DNA of 18,245 nt from Saccoglossus kowalevskii (Eukaryota; Hemichordata; Enteropneusta; Harrimaniidae): assembly GCF_000003605.2 (NCBI RefSeq), contig NW_003120926.1, positions 250,827-269,071 on the forward strand, given 5' to 3'. The position numbers and the translations under genes are program-made. The notes beneath the pieces are model-generated. The model ran no database searches, was not told the DNA's origin, and worked only from the letters and a program-made list of their open reading frames with translations. Positions 1 to 9,494 of this stretch are shown piece after piece (within the stretch, counting starts at the first letter, position 1; each line of letters starts with the position of its first letter).

Positions 1-637
1 TTGTTGGTTACGTGTCATACCCCATATATATTTACTATGGATAGCGAGCGTAAACATTATTTTTAATTAACGGTACCGCGGATCAAAATCAAAGGCTAAT
101 CGCATCACCAAAATGTGTTAATTATAAAAGAATGAGTGGATTTTTTTAATTTAGCAAATTGTACGACTTGCAAACTCGTGAAATTATTGTGATGAGTATA
201 CCATCGCCAGTGAAATTAAGATAAAATATTCCAAACTTCCAAATCATCCATCCACATAACAGTCTGTCACGTGACAGTAGCTCAAATCCGACAAGCATCA
301 TGTACCTGATTTCAACCGCTTGTAAATATGCTTTTAAATCGTCAGTGCGTGAGCCTTGGGTAATATATATTACGAGAAAGAGTTGGTCAACATTGTATTT
401 TGTTTGTCAAGTCAAAAGTTTGTGCAGGATGTGTTTAGAAAAAACAGCAACATAAAAACCAGCGTATATGAGAGTTTAGAAAACAAATTTACTTAATAAT
501 TTACAAATATTAGGCCCTCCGATTAGAATATGCTCAGAATATCTAGCGTAGGTTTAAATAGGTAATTTGTTATTCAAACAATAAATACGAAATGTGCGGC
601 ATGATAATCTTGACATACTGGTAACTCTTAAAACTAT
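1..637 (+). other. Upstream flank / presumed last intron of peptide gene copy 1
   Basis: No coding region is recognised here. From about 280 the sequence can be aligned patchily with 16470-16790, the last intron of copy 3; shared stretches include the segments around 288-303 and 405-415. By analogy this is the 3' part of a 5'-UTR intron, with the non-coding exons 1 and 2 lying left of the window. I find no equivalent of the exon 2 sequence that copies 2 and 3 share. A TATA-like TGTAAATATGC at 321-331 is present but mutated relative to the functional-looking boxes. Confidence 0.5.
264..277. promoter_or_regulatory. Perfect 14-bp palindrome with central E-box (CACGTG)
   Basis: CTGTCACGTGACAG reads the same on both strands and is centred on the CACGTG E-box, the site class bound by bHLH-ZIP factors. 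It lies upstream of the terminal exon of copy 1. The roughly homologous part of copy 3 instead carries a TGACGTCA palindrome at 16371-16378. Regulatory use is inferred only from palindromy and position. Confidence 0.35.
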
Positions 638-664
638 ATGTGTTTGTATTTTCCCCTCCTCCAG

Positions 665-856
665 ATGAAAGTTGCAATGATGGCTCTCCTCTTGGTTGGA
701 CTGATGATGGTGGCGCTGCCACAGGAAGCAGATGCATGCACTGCAAGTCAGTGTGCGACATGTGCCAACTTTATCTCTGGTTTTGACGAATCCGACTGTG
801 GTAGAGGTGGTGCAGCCTGTGCGACCTGCGCAGAAAACATGGCGAACTTCTTTTAG
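665..856 (+). CDS. Small secreted six-cysteine peptide, copy 1
   Basis: This codes for 63 residues. Residues 1-24 form a signal peptide: Lys2, a Met/Leu/Val/Ala-rich core, then PQEADA with an A-x-A cleavage site. The mature part is 39 residues with the spacing C-x4-C-x2-C-x11-C-x6-C-x2-C and ends in Phe-Phe. It has four acidic residues and one Arg, so it is acidic, unlike typical cationic antimicrobial peptides. The ATG at 665 is chosen because a pyrimidine-rich acceptor (AG at 663-664) touches it; the in-frame ATG at 638 lies inside that intron. Secretion and disulphide bonding are inferred. I do not recognise the family, and the function is unknown; defence, venom-like or signalling roles are all possible. 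Copies 2 and 3 differ from it by only three and two nucleotides respectively. Confidence 0.85.
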   Translation: MKVAMMALLLVGLMMVALPQEADACTASQCATCANFISGFDESDCGRGGAACATCAENMANFF

Positions 857-1050
857 TGTTGACAAGCAAGATAAAATGAGAGTATATGATTACCTCGTTT
901 TAGAATTGTAAACAACAACGGTGTCATGGCCATGACATAACACAGCACACTGTCTATACGTAGAGACATTTATTATAGTCATCTACATATCCATAATACA
1001 TATACATATATATTCATTAAATGTCAATAAACATTGAAGCATCAAATAAT
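857..1050 (+). terminator. 3' UTR and polyadenylation signal, copy 1
   Basis: The 3' UTR is alignable with copies 2 and 3 over its whole length. It ends with an AATAAA hexamer at 1026-1031, followed about 20 nt later by a GT-rich stretch (TGTGTTGTGT), the usual animal downstream element. Cleavage is therefore expected near 1042-1050. Homology with the flank of copy 3 continues past this point to about 1101. Confidence 0.75.
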
Positions 1051-1235
1051 GTGTTGTGTACATTATTTCTCACCTCTCGCATAAAGGGTGATATTAAAGC
1101 GTATGAAATCGATGCAGGTGGGTGATACAAACATGCCTAAACATACTCAATTTTGAATGCATAGCTAGATTTGTAAGATTGTATTACTACCTTATACTAA
1201 AATATGTTTGGATGTTTGGAGTACTAACAAATTCC

Positions 1236-1989
1236 CACTTCCGGTCCGATTAGACTTAAAATACACCACGAATATTCACTTTTGAGATTTTTGATATGTG
1301 TTGGTTCTTGGATATTTTAGCTTCGTCGTCCTGTACTTCATTTAGTAATTCAAACTTCCCAGATTGTGTAAAAACGGAGAGTTTCCTGATTTCAATATCG
1401 AAAACGCCTTGGCTTGATTATTTGCTGGGGGACGGCCACTTTGGTACGCGCTCTGTAACTTGCAGCACATGAACATAAAAACGTTAGGTAATCAAATTCA
1501 CAGGAAGTTGACAATCCCTAATATTGCTAAATCGCCAGTTGTGAACTTTATCAGGATTCCCGTATGAAGTTACACATCATTCTAGCATGGAAAAATATTA
1601 ATTACTTTTGTGCACTTCCGGTCCAGTTAGACTTAAAATACACCGCGAATATTCACTTTTGAGATTTTTGGTATGTGTTGGTTCTTGGATATTTCAGCTT
1701 CGTCGCCCTGTACTTCATTTAGTAATTCAAACTTCCCAGATTGTGTAAACACGGAGAGTTTCTTGATTTCGATATCGAAACCGCCTTGACTTAATTAGTT
1801 GCTGGGGGACGGCCGCTTAGGTACGTGTTCTGTAATTTGCAGCGCATAAACCTAAAAATGTTAGGTAATCAAATTCACAGGAAGTTGACAATCCATATAT
1901 TGCTAAATCGCCAGTTGTGAAATTATCAGAATTCCTGTATGAAGTTACACATCATTCTAGCAAGGAAAAATATTGATTACTTTTGTGCA
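1236..1989. repeat. Head-to-tail dimer of a ~377-bp repeat unit
   Basis: Two adjacent direct copies lie at 1236-1612 and 1613-1989. Each starts at CACTTCCGGTCC and ends at ATTACTTTTGTG(CA). They match through nearly their whole length with scattered substitutions and one- or two-base indels. There is no open reading frame of note. It could be a short satellite array, or the tandem-repeat core of a Helitron-like or other non-autonomous element; I saw no terminal structures that decide between these. Confidence 0.85.
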
Positions 1990-2544
1990 GGTTATATAAT
2001 AAAATAGGAAATAATTAATATTTCATTTTTATTTATTAAAATATGTACACATTATATCCAATTGGGGTAGGTATTGCCAAGCAAGTTTATAAACCTATAA
2101 ACAAATATTTCTTAAATAACACTGACCGCAAAATACGCCTTTGAGAAGTATTACTGATGGAATATTTTATATTGTAATTTCTTTTAATTTGAATTAGTTG
2201 CATTGCAATGCATTAGTAATAATGTAAATATATATATACATTCCTTTATTTCATTGTTGAGACTGGGTTATACAGTTTCTTACGTACTACAACTTATCTA
2301 TATTGGAAACGGTTATGGGAATTATTAATTTTAATAAACAATATTCAACTATCCTTTGCAACATCAATAAGATCATAATGGTAATGTTTATTGGTCTTCG
2401 AAACTAGAGACATTATCAGAGCATGGGTCTTATTTTGTAACTCCTTCCAGGATGGTATTCCCAGGATAGCACCAGTTGTTAAAGAAACAGAAAACTTTAA
2501 TTCTCAACAAGGATGAAAGGACCAGTTACTGAGACAAAGCCCTA
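1990..2544. other. AT-rich spacer, nothing recognised
   Basis: This is an AT-rich intergenic stretch with short TA-rich runs (for example near 2228-2240). I see no gene, RNA or clear repeat boundary. Confidence 0.5.
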
Positions 2545-2608
2545 CTCCACGCGAAACCCACCAGATACGAAACCCACTTATCGCGAAAGCCACTCGCCGC
2601 GAAGCTAC
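2545..2608. repeat. Four-unit 16-bp minisatellite
   Basis: Four consecutive 16-bp units at 2545-2560, 2561-2576, 2577-2592 and 2593-2608 share the core CGCGAAaCCCA with degeneration towards the last unit. The array is far richer in CpG and GC than its surroundings, which makes it stand out. Confidence 0.7.
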
Positions 2609-3242
2609 TAGTATATATAGTAAAAAAAGTAATTTGGTAAAAAAACCCGATGACGGAATCTCCATATTATGTACTGTGTATAACTTTTTTCAAAACGATA
2701 ATAAATTTGAATCTGTAACTGTAGCAGCCAATTTAATTATAAGCATCAGTAAAATTCTTTCTAAGTGAATATTTTTTTTCAGTTGGCCTGGGACATTCAA
2801 ATCAAAGACGTCGTCAAAATGGTGTGAACATTTCAGAATAAACGAAAAAAAATGTGAGAGTAAATTACGTGTCAATCATCTGACCAGCCGGAAAACAGGA
2901 ATGGAGAGAATGTTTTATGAAAATGACGCTTATCGTTCACAACAATGGCTATCACATCACGACTAAATGCCAAAATTCACCACACCCCGACACTTGCCGG
3001 CGTTCAAACGTCACTTAAAAAAATTAAATAAATGTTTTTACAATTTGAGGGAAACGGGTGAAAAATCGTCCACTAAGTTACAGCCTTGCGTGCAAACGGT
3101 CATGGCTTCTTATCAACGCCACTGAGGAAAGGGATTAATATATTACGTAAATATGGTGAGATAATCATGCAGTTATACAAACATAGCGATCAACAACGTG
3201 TGACGCTGAGTCCAACATTTTTCTCAAACTTTAACGATACAG
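2609..3242. other. Spacer, nothing firmly supported
   Basis: There is no recognised gene. A clean acceptor-like TTTTTTTTCAG at 2772-2782 is followed by an ATG-less open frame of about 60 codons to about 2965, but it resembles no domain I can name. I treat it as chance. Confidence 0.4.
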
Positions 3243-3340
3243 ATGACATTATATGACGCACTGTTTTCGCAATCCGCAGTGAATCGTGCCGTGTTCAACA
3301 CTATTCTATGTTCAGTCAGACGACCCGAAATGGGTCGGAG

Positions 3341-3374
3341 CAGGCTCTATAAAAAGCGAAGCAAAACGCTTTTT
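3341..3374 (+). promoter_or_regulatory. Isolated TATA-like box overlapping an 8-bp hairpin
   Basis: TATAAAAA at 3348-3355 follows a locally GC-richer segment. It overlaps a perfect inverted repeat: arms AAAAAGCG (3351-3358) and CGCTTTTT (3367-3374) with an 8-nt loop. No convincing initiator, donor site or recognised protein follows, so a promoter role is only possible. The 112-codon frame that spans this site (3243-3581) is not recognisable as a protein. Confidence 0.25.
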
Positions 3375-3589
3375 GTTGCCCGTAATGTATTGTGTTTTAC
3401 AGAATATTTTAGTAATATTTTGCTACACAATGGCTATTCACAGTCTTTACTACTCAATCACTCAAACGCCAGAAACACAAATTATCAAAGACAAATTCGA
3501 AATGAAGTCGCATTGGAAGGAAACCGAGGAGGTGTCATTCAACTGCTGACCAGAGGGCCAATAAAAATCGACGAACCCTGATTTTAAAC

Positions 3590-5880
3590 ACAATATTATT
3601 ATCTAAACGCATTATATGTCACCGACCATACAAGTAAGACACAATTCAGACAAAAGGACAAACTCAAAATTACATTTAATTAGATGAAAAGCAAACACTT
3701 ACTGGCATTGCGTATTGACCTCATTAGCAATTGACCCCGAAATCTCATTGCGACCGAGAGAACCACGCGAAGAGGACATGTGACATAGTCTCCATTGCCA
3801 TATTTGGTCATTTTAATAATTGTGTCATTGTATTTATATCAGAAATTCGTGATAGTAATTTAGAATGACAATTTTAGCGCTCAACTGTAAAGCGAACATG
3901 TAAAACCAAAACAAAATTTAACTTCCAATCACAAGTCATCACACAAACACATCACTTGGTAGACTCAGTTTCAGTCACTCTGAATATTGAGTATATAGAA
4001 GTAGATAAAGTAGATATCCTATGCACAATTCCCCATTCCCGTTTTACTCGCGGGTATTTAGATTAACATATCTACAATGTAACTTATCTTCCAAGACAAA
4101 CAAAATCGCCTAACTCAGTGAAAGTATATTGTTTACCAATCCAAGTTAATTTTGGAGGGCCGCTTAAATTCATATTTTGCAGCAGATTTCTCATTTCTTC
4201 ATTCGATGATGTACACATCGGCCAGAATGTGGTTTTTCAGAAATGTGCGAAATAAAAATTCCAGTATATTGTAACAGTATTATGTCGATTGTGTCAGTTA
4301 AAAGTTTGCATCGTATTTTAAAACTTCATTCTCTACTCACTGATTGTCCCAACTTAACGTAAACCATATGAAAAGAAATTTTTTTGTTTTCAATAAGGTA
4401 ACTCAACAAACTTTTCCCGCTCCAAAATATACATTGAGTCAAATAGGGATGGTGTATGTGTCGACGTGGTTTATTTTGTTATGAACGAATACTGTATTTA
4501 AGTATATTGTTATTCGCAATGCTCTTAATGAAAATTAACTTCTTTGCACTAATATTGAACTCAAGCTTAATTAGTTTCTATACATTTACCCGGTAAACGC
4601 AAAAATTGTGTGATTGCACGCGATTCACCACACAAATTCGCATTAATGCAAAAACATATTATATAATATAAGATTATTCAAGGCCGATATCTATCAAAGA
4701 ATATGTGTATGCAGTTTAGTGACAAAATGTGCTTGTTCAGACTTCAGACTATTTATCATCGGTGATTGTTTAGTATTTAAAAATAACGGATACAATAAAA
4801 CAACGTTTGAATTTTACTATAAAAATTGTTCTTCTAATTTCACAGAGTGAACAGTTGACCATTGGAATATAATACTTTATACATGTGTTACTAGTTGAGG
4901 TTGTAATGATGTTAGGGGAAAGCATGTTTGAGAAGTGAATAGAACGCGGTCTCATTGTCATGCACGTGCAACTCAATGTTATTATATCCAAATATGCTCG
5001 GTTTGTCGAACCACAAGACAGGAGTGCAATTCATATATTTGTTGTTGTCAAAAAAAATTAGTTTCATGAATTCAAAATTTGCAATATGTCAGAGTACAGA
5101 AATCATAATTTTTGTGTAATGTTTTCCCTGAACTGTGGTTCATGACTGTGTAATTAGGGATAAATCTGCGTTAAGGAAAACAGCTGTTACACAAATGTGT
5201 TTTCCTCGACCTTCTCAATAAATGGTCATTATTTATCAAAGACTATACCTGACAACAAAATGATGAAACCGTTAACCGTTTATTGTTCTGTTTTATTTCT
5301 ATTTTCCCAATAACTTTGATATAGACATGCAGGCAACATAAAACAGTGATACAACATCCTTTCCCCGTCATTAGAATGACTAAAGTACTGTGAACAAAAA
5401 AAACAAATTAATTCCAATTCTGAAAAATGCACCAAAAGTGCATTAAAGTTCCGAATTCTCATGATCGATTGCTCAACTGATCTGAACTATCGATGTATTT
5501 GGATTTAGATTCCTCGTTATACAGTTTGTTTTCTGCCACCCAATAATCAAATGCCAGATTCTACATTGTTATATTAATGATATAAAATTTATTAACATTT
5601 AAAAATGGGGCAATTCTCAAGGGTGAAACTTATCATTCAGGTGATCTAAATGATAACTGACTTTGATAATGTACATTGTAATATTTCGACCACACAGTGT
5701 CCACGGTCACGGTGATTCGAAAAGTGTCGAGTGATTTTGGCGCTCAAACGGCGACATCCAATAAAACGGAAGAACAAGTTGCATATCATTTTGGCGGGAA
5801 ATAATGACAATCTAAAGCATAGGAAGCCTAGATAAATGTAGTACTCCAAAACATTCCTGTATCGTCTTGCAGGTTTTAAA
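3590..5880. repeat. Segmental duplication, copy A
   Basis: This aligns collinearly with copy B (5998-8440) in direct orientation. The shared start is TTATCTAAACGCATTA. Further blocks match at 4060-4195 with 6160-6300, 4434-4660 with 6435-6655, 4938-5005 with 6735-6800, 5617-5725 with 7647-7744, and 5724-5872 with 8279-8432. Copy A has about 300 extra bases at 3765-4060. It lacks about 170 bases present in B near 7130-7300 and, most notably, the whole block 7745-8278 of B that carries a promoter and first exon. Identity looks like roughly 75-85% by eye, so it is older than the near-identical peptide exons. There is no recognised coding content. Confidence 0.8.
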
Positions 5881-7727
5881 CTCAGTAGCATCAGAAATCT
5901 GGATTTGATTTGAATTTTTTGTTATAAAACAGTTAAGTTCACTGGTATTGATTACGGAACAATGTAGTATATATGTAGTATATGACATATAATATAATTA
6001 TCTAAACGCATTACATATGTCACCGACCATACAAGTAAGACACGATTCAAACAAAAGGACAAACTCAAAATTACAGTTACTTAGATGAAAAGCAAACATT
6101 TACTGGCATTGCGTATTGACCTCATTCGCAAATGACCTCGAAATCTCATTGAGACCGTAGATTAATATATCTAAAATGTAACTGACGTTCCAAGACAAAC
6201 AAACAAACAAACTCGCTGAACCCAGTGAATGTACATTGTTTACAAATCAAAGTTAATTTTTGAGGATCGCTTAAATTTATATTATGCAGCAGATTTCGCA
6301 TTACTCATTCACATTATTTATATTTGGACATATTGGAAAAGAGGTGGTTCTTCAGAATTGCGACATAGGAATAAAATTCCAGTATTATGTAACTAGAGAC
6401 AATATTATGTCGATATGTCACTCCGAAATGTCACATTAAGTAAAATAGGAGGCATGGTGTAGTTTTCGATGCGGTTTCAAATTTTATGAGCAAATACTGT
6501 ATTAAATATATCGGTAAACGAAAATTAACTTTTGTGTACCAATAATGAACGAAAGTACAATTAGTGCTCTATATATGTACCTGATAAATGCAAATATATG
6601 AGTGCTTGCCACGCGATTCACCAAACACATTCGTATTCGTGCAAAAAACGTATATTAGGATATTAAAAACCAAATATCAAAAACAATTTTTTTGAAGTGT
6701 AATGACAAAATATACTTATTCACACTTTAAATTGTGGATAGAACGCGGTCGCATTATCATGGACATGCTACTCAATATTATTATAACCAAATATTAGCCA
6801 GTTTGTGGAAGAACTAGTCAGGTTTTATATTTGTATTTATACATTTTATTGTTAAAAAGTTAGGTTTCAAGATTAAAAATCTGCGCGTGATGGACATTAT
6901 GACAGAGAATTCATAATTACACAAATCGTACTTTGTGTAATGTTTTCCATTCACTGTGTTTCATGGTCGTGTACACAAAAAACGTAATTTGCAATTTTGT
7001 CTAATGAATCGCATGCAAGCACACAGCTATTACTATACACTGTGTTTTCGTCGCTTACCTCAATTAATGATCATTGTTTTATCGTGAAAAGACTAAACCT
7101 GACAACAAAATGCTGAACCTTAACCACATTTTTGCCGTTTAATGTGAATTCTTATTTCACAGTCGACTTTTAAAAATAATGAACGGTGACGTTATCATAA
7201 CTAATGTATCTATTCACACGTGAAATACGGAATGACATAGAAGTGGAATCGTTTCAATAACATTGCTGGCCTATGTGCGCCAAACCCAGCTTTTATTTCC
7301 TTTGTAACAATTGCTTTTCTATTTTCCCAATAATTTTTAAACTATATCTATTTGATCCACTTCTAATTAAGAATGTCTAAAAACGTCAAAACAAACGTAC
7401 AACTGTTGTTCACAAAAACTGTGAATCAAAGCAAATCAACTCCAGTTTTGAAAGATGCATCAAAAGCATGTAAAACATCCGCATTCACGTAATCGATTTA
7501 TTAACTGGTCTGAATTACAGATGCATTTGGATTTGGCGTCCTACTCATACAGCTTCTTTTCTGCCACCCAGTATTCCAATGTCATGCTCTACATTGTTAT
7601 GTTAATGGTATACAATTAATTAACTATAATTTGCAAAGGAACTATTCTCAGGGGTGAAACTTATCATTCAGGTGATCTAAATGATAACTGACTTGGATAA
7701 TGTACATTGTAATATTTCGACCACACA

Positions 7728-7741
7728 GTGACCACGGTCAC
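7728..7741. promoter_or_regulatory. Everted TGACC/GGTCA half-sites upstream of copy 2 TATA box
   Basis: GTGACC-AC-GGTCAC is a perfect inverted repeat about 85 bp upstream of the TATA box. TGACC and GGTCA are nuclear-receptor half-site cores in everted arrangement. In duplication copy A the left half is mutated (GTGTCC, around 5697-5702). Receptor binding is inferred from motif only. Confidence 0.35.
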
Positions 7742-7821
7742 GGTTATAAGATAGGATAAACTAATATCCGAGTATTTGTCATGTTTTTACCAAAGTGTGT
7801 GATACTATCAATTCGAACTTG

Positions 7822-7853
7822 TATAAATATGCCTTGAAATAACGATATAGTCA
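7822..7853 (+). promoter_or_regulatory. Core promoter of peptide gene copy 2 (TATA + initiator)
   Basis: TATAAATA at 7822-7829 is preceded by TTG and followed by an initiator-like GTCATCTTC, whose A at 7853 lies 31 nt from the first T of the box. Copy 3 has the same box (14995-15002), the same initiator and the same 31-nt spacing, although the sequence between them differs. That conservation of spacing is the main evidence that this is a real start site. Confidence 0.7.
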
Positions 7854-7888
7854 TCTTCGCGACTTGACATTGTGTGAGACAAGCTAAG
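7853..7888 (+). other. Non-coding exon 1, peptide gene copy 2
   Basis: This is an inferred 36-nt 5'-UTR exon. It ends CAAGCTAAG followed by a consensus donor, GTAAGA, at 7889. Copy 3 exon 1 ends in the same nine bases before its donor. It has no ATG. Intron 1 is 624 nt (7889-8512), with a TGCTAAC branch-point-like motif at 8481-8487 and acceptor TATTTTACAG. Confidence 0.65.
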
Positions 7889-8449
7889 GTAAGAGCAGAT
7901 ATTTAATTCTATACGTCAGTTTATGCGTTTCGCCATTACATTTTTTCATTTGCTATATTCCCATAGCTCGCTCAGCAAACAACGCAGGGACGGGCCGCTT
8001 TCCATACATGTAAGCGCGTTGGTATTTTTCTTGTGCTATTTGATAGTATTATATTCTCACTTTGAACGTCAAATTTAACTGACTGCATATAAATCTCAAA
8101 TATAAATCTGCAATTTGTTGCAATATTTTTCAAAATAAAATGAGTACGAACATTTGGAAATTGTATCCAAATTCAACAAATACATTACGATATTTTTGTT
8201 AATTCTGAGTAAAATCGTCTACAAATCTTTAACATTATTGACAAAATACAAAACAAATTTGTAAATTTCCATATTACAAAAAGTGTCGAGTGATTTTGGC
8301 CCTCAATGGGCTACATCTAAACAAATGGAAGATAAATGTGCACATAATTTTGTCTGGAAATAATGACATTCTAAAGCTTAGAAAGTCTCCAAAATGCAAA
8401 CCTTCGAAACATTTGTGTATCGTCTTTGGAGTTTTACAAATAAATGTGT

Positions 8450-8468
8450 TACATTACATTACATTACC
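8450..8468. repeat. (ACATT)n microsatellite
   Basis: This short run of ACATT units lies in intron 1 of copy 2, at the right edge of duplication copy B. Confidence 0.6.
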
Positions 8469-8512
8469 ATATAAACATTATGCTAACTATTATTTTGCAC
8501 TCTATTTTACAG

Positions 8513-8560
8513 TAGCTGCACGTCAACGGTTTCTCAGCAAATAAACCTTCACTTAACAAA
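8513..8560 (+). other. Non-coding exon 2, peptide gene copy 2
   Basis: This is an inferred 48-nt 5'-UTR exon between acceptor TTTTACAG (ending 8512) and donor GTAAGT (from 8561). It is clearly homologous to 15258-15310: both start TAGCTGCACG, contain AAATAAAC and end in AAA before GTAAGT. No ATG is present in exons 1 or 2, so the coding ATG in exon 3 is the first in the spliced leader (36 + 48 nt). The final AAA of exon 2 places an A at -3 of that ATG after splicing. Intron 2 is 742 nt (8561-9302). Confidence 0.7.
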
Positions 8561-8841
8561 GTAAGTCGTTTCAATATTAGAGTCACATCACAATATACAC
8601 TTGACGCCATTGGTTGTACTTTTTGCAAAGATATGTCTTTTTTGCCTTTCGATGAATCACGATGTGTACAATTAGGCTGCCAAATTTTATTGTTTTTTTT
8701 TACTGTAACAATATTGTGCACTTTGAAACTCTATCGTAATACTTCAGTCGCTATTCTAGTCTGTATTTACTTAACTGCACATAATGTATAACATACGGAC
8801 ACGTGAAACCATCCCAATTCAATTTCCAGAAAATTTAACTT

Positions 8842-8868
8842 TACGCACCAGGCATTTTGTGGTGCGTA
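8842..8868. repeat. Perfect 9-bp inverted repeat (hairpin) in intron 2 of copy 2
   Basis: The arms TACGCACCA (8842-8850) and TGGTGCGTA (8860-8868) flank a 9-nt loop. It lies 10-20 bases left of the MITE. I see no match to a known structured RNA such as the histone stem-loop. Confidence 0.5.
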
Positions 8869-8883
8869 CTGTGCATCAAAGCT

Positions 8884-9177
8884 TTAAAGGGCGGTAGTCG
8901 TCGCGCCACTCACGCGCGTGATATGTAGGTCTCATATAAACGGAGATGTTGCGTAAATCAACGAGTACAAACTAATACATCGCCAAGCTTCAATTAGATA
9001 TTTTCTATGTGAGTGGAAGGTATCGAAGCAGTCACCGGCAGTAATTAGTGCAAGTCGCGCCCAGGTTAAACCTCTTACTTATGATTTCAATTAAAATAGC
9101 GCATTGGATTGAGGGAAAACCAATATTTATCAACACAAATGTTGCGCATGTGCAGGGCGACGACCACCGCCCTTTAA
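8884..9177. mobile_element. MITE-1: TTAA-flanked inverted-repeat element inside intron 2 of copy 2
   Basis: The left end TTAA-AGGGCGGTAGTCGTCGC (8884-8904) is the reverse complement, with one mismatch, of the right end at 9157-9177. Symmetry extends weakly inward for another 25 bases and outward to 8878 and 9183. Between the TTAA sites the element is 286 bp with no transposase, so it is non-autonomous. Subterminal GC-rich palindromes (CACGCGCGTG near the left, TGCGCATGTGCA near the right) mirror those of the second element at 17244. TTAA targets occur in the piggyBac and Kolobok superfamilies; the AGGG start argues against piggyBac, but assignment is tentative. It has no counterpart in copies 1 and 3, so it entered after the genes separated. 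Confidence 0.8.
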
Positions 9178-9302
9178 GGCTTTAGTGTTGCAAAAAAAAG
9201 CAATTCCCGAAATAAATCAACAAATACAAATTGTGTTGTATGTTAATCTTGACATACTGGGTACTCTAAACACTTTGTGTGTTTGTATTTTCTCTCCTCC
9301 AG

Positions 9303-9494
9303 ATGAAAGTTGCAATGATCGCTCTCCTCTTGGTTGGACTGATGATGGTGGCGCTGCCACAGGAAGCAGATGCATGCACTGCAAGTCAATGTGCGACATG
9401 TGCCAACTTTATCTCTGGTTTTGACGAATCTGACTGTGGTAGAGGTGGTGCAGCCTGTGCGACCTGCGCAGAAAACATGGCGAACTTCTTTTAG
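9303..9494 (+). CDS. Small secreted six-cysteine peptide, copy 2
   Basis: This codes for 63 residues with the same 24-residue signal peptide and 39-residue mature six-cysteine part as copy 1. Met6 is replaced by Ile (ATG to ATC) in the signal peptide; the mature part is identical to copy 1. Two silent changes (Gln CAA, Ser TCT) are the only other differences. The start is set by the acceptor TTTCTCTCCTCCAG ending at 9302; an in-frame ATG at 9279 lies in the intron. This copy has the most complete gene model: TATA at 7822, exon 1 7853-7888, exon 2 8513-8560, coding exon from 9303. The spliced leader has no competing ATG and gives an A at -3. The product should be exported and disulphide-bonded (up to three bridges). 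Function is unknown. Confidence 0.88.
   Translation: MKVAMIALLLVGLMMVALPQEADACTASQCATCANFISGFDESDCGRGGAACATCAENMANFF

Larger units (their letters stand above)
5998..8440. repeat. Segmental duplication, copy B (carries the copy 2 promoter)
   Basis: This is the direct-orientation partner of copy A, separated from it by only about 120 bases (a TA-rich stretch). Copy B continues into the transcribed region of peptide gene copy 2, with the TATA box, exon 1 and most of intron 1 in 7745-8278. The flanking duplicated sequence matches A on both sides of that block. Apart from the gene's exon 1, no coding content is seen. Confidence 0.8.

Noticed and set aside
321-350. TGTAAATATGC as a copy 1 promoter
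   Set aside because: The TATA core is mutated, no good donor follows, and the homologous region of copy 3 has no TATA at that place.
638-664. In-frame upstream ATG extending the copy 1 peptide by nine residues (also 9279 in copy 2)
   Set aside because: It lies in the polypyrimidine tract of the intron acceptor, is absent in copy 3, and would spoil the signal peptide start.
2783-2965. ATG-less frame after a strong acceptor-like TTTTTTTTCAG, with Trp/Cys/His residues faintly recalling a BED finger
   Set aside because: The cysteine and histidine spacing does not fit a BED or other finger, and no matching donor or neighbouring exon is seen.
3243-3581. 112-codon + frame and an overlapping 87-codon frame (3286-3549)
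   Set aside because: Neither resembles a known protein, composition is like the surrounding DNA, and two overlapping frames of similar quality argue for chance.
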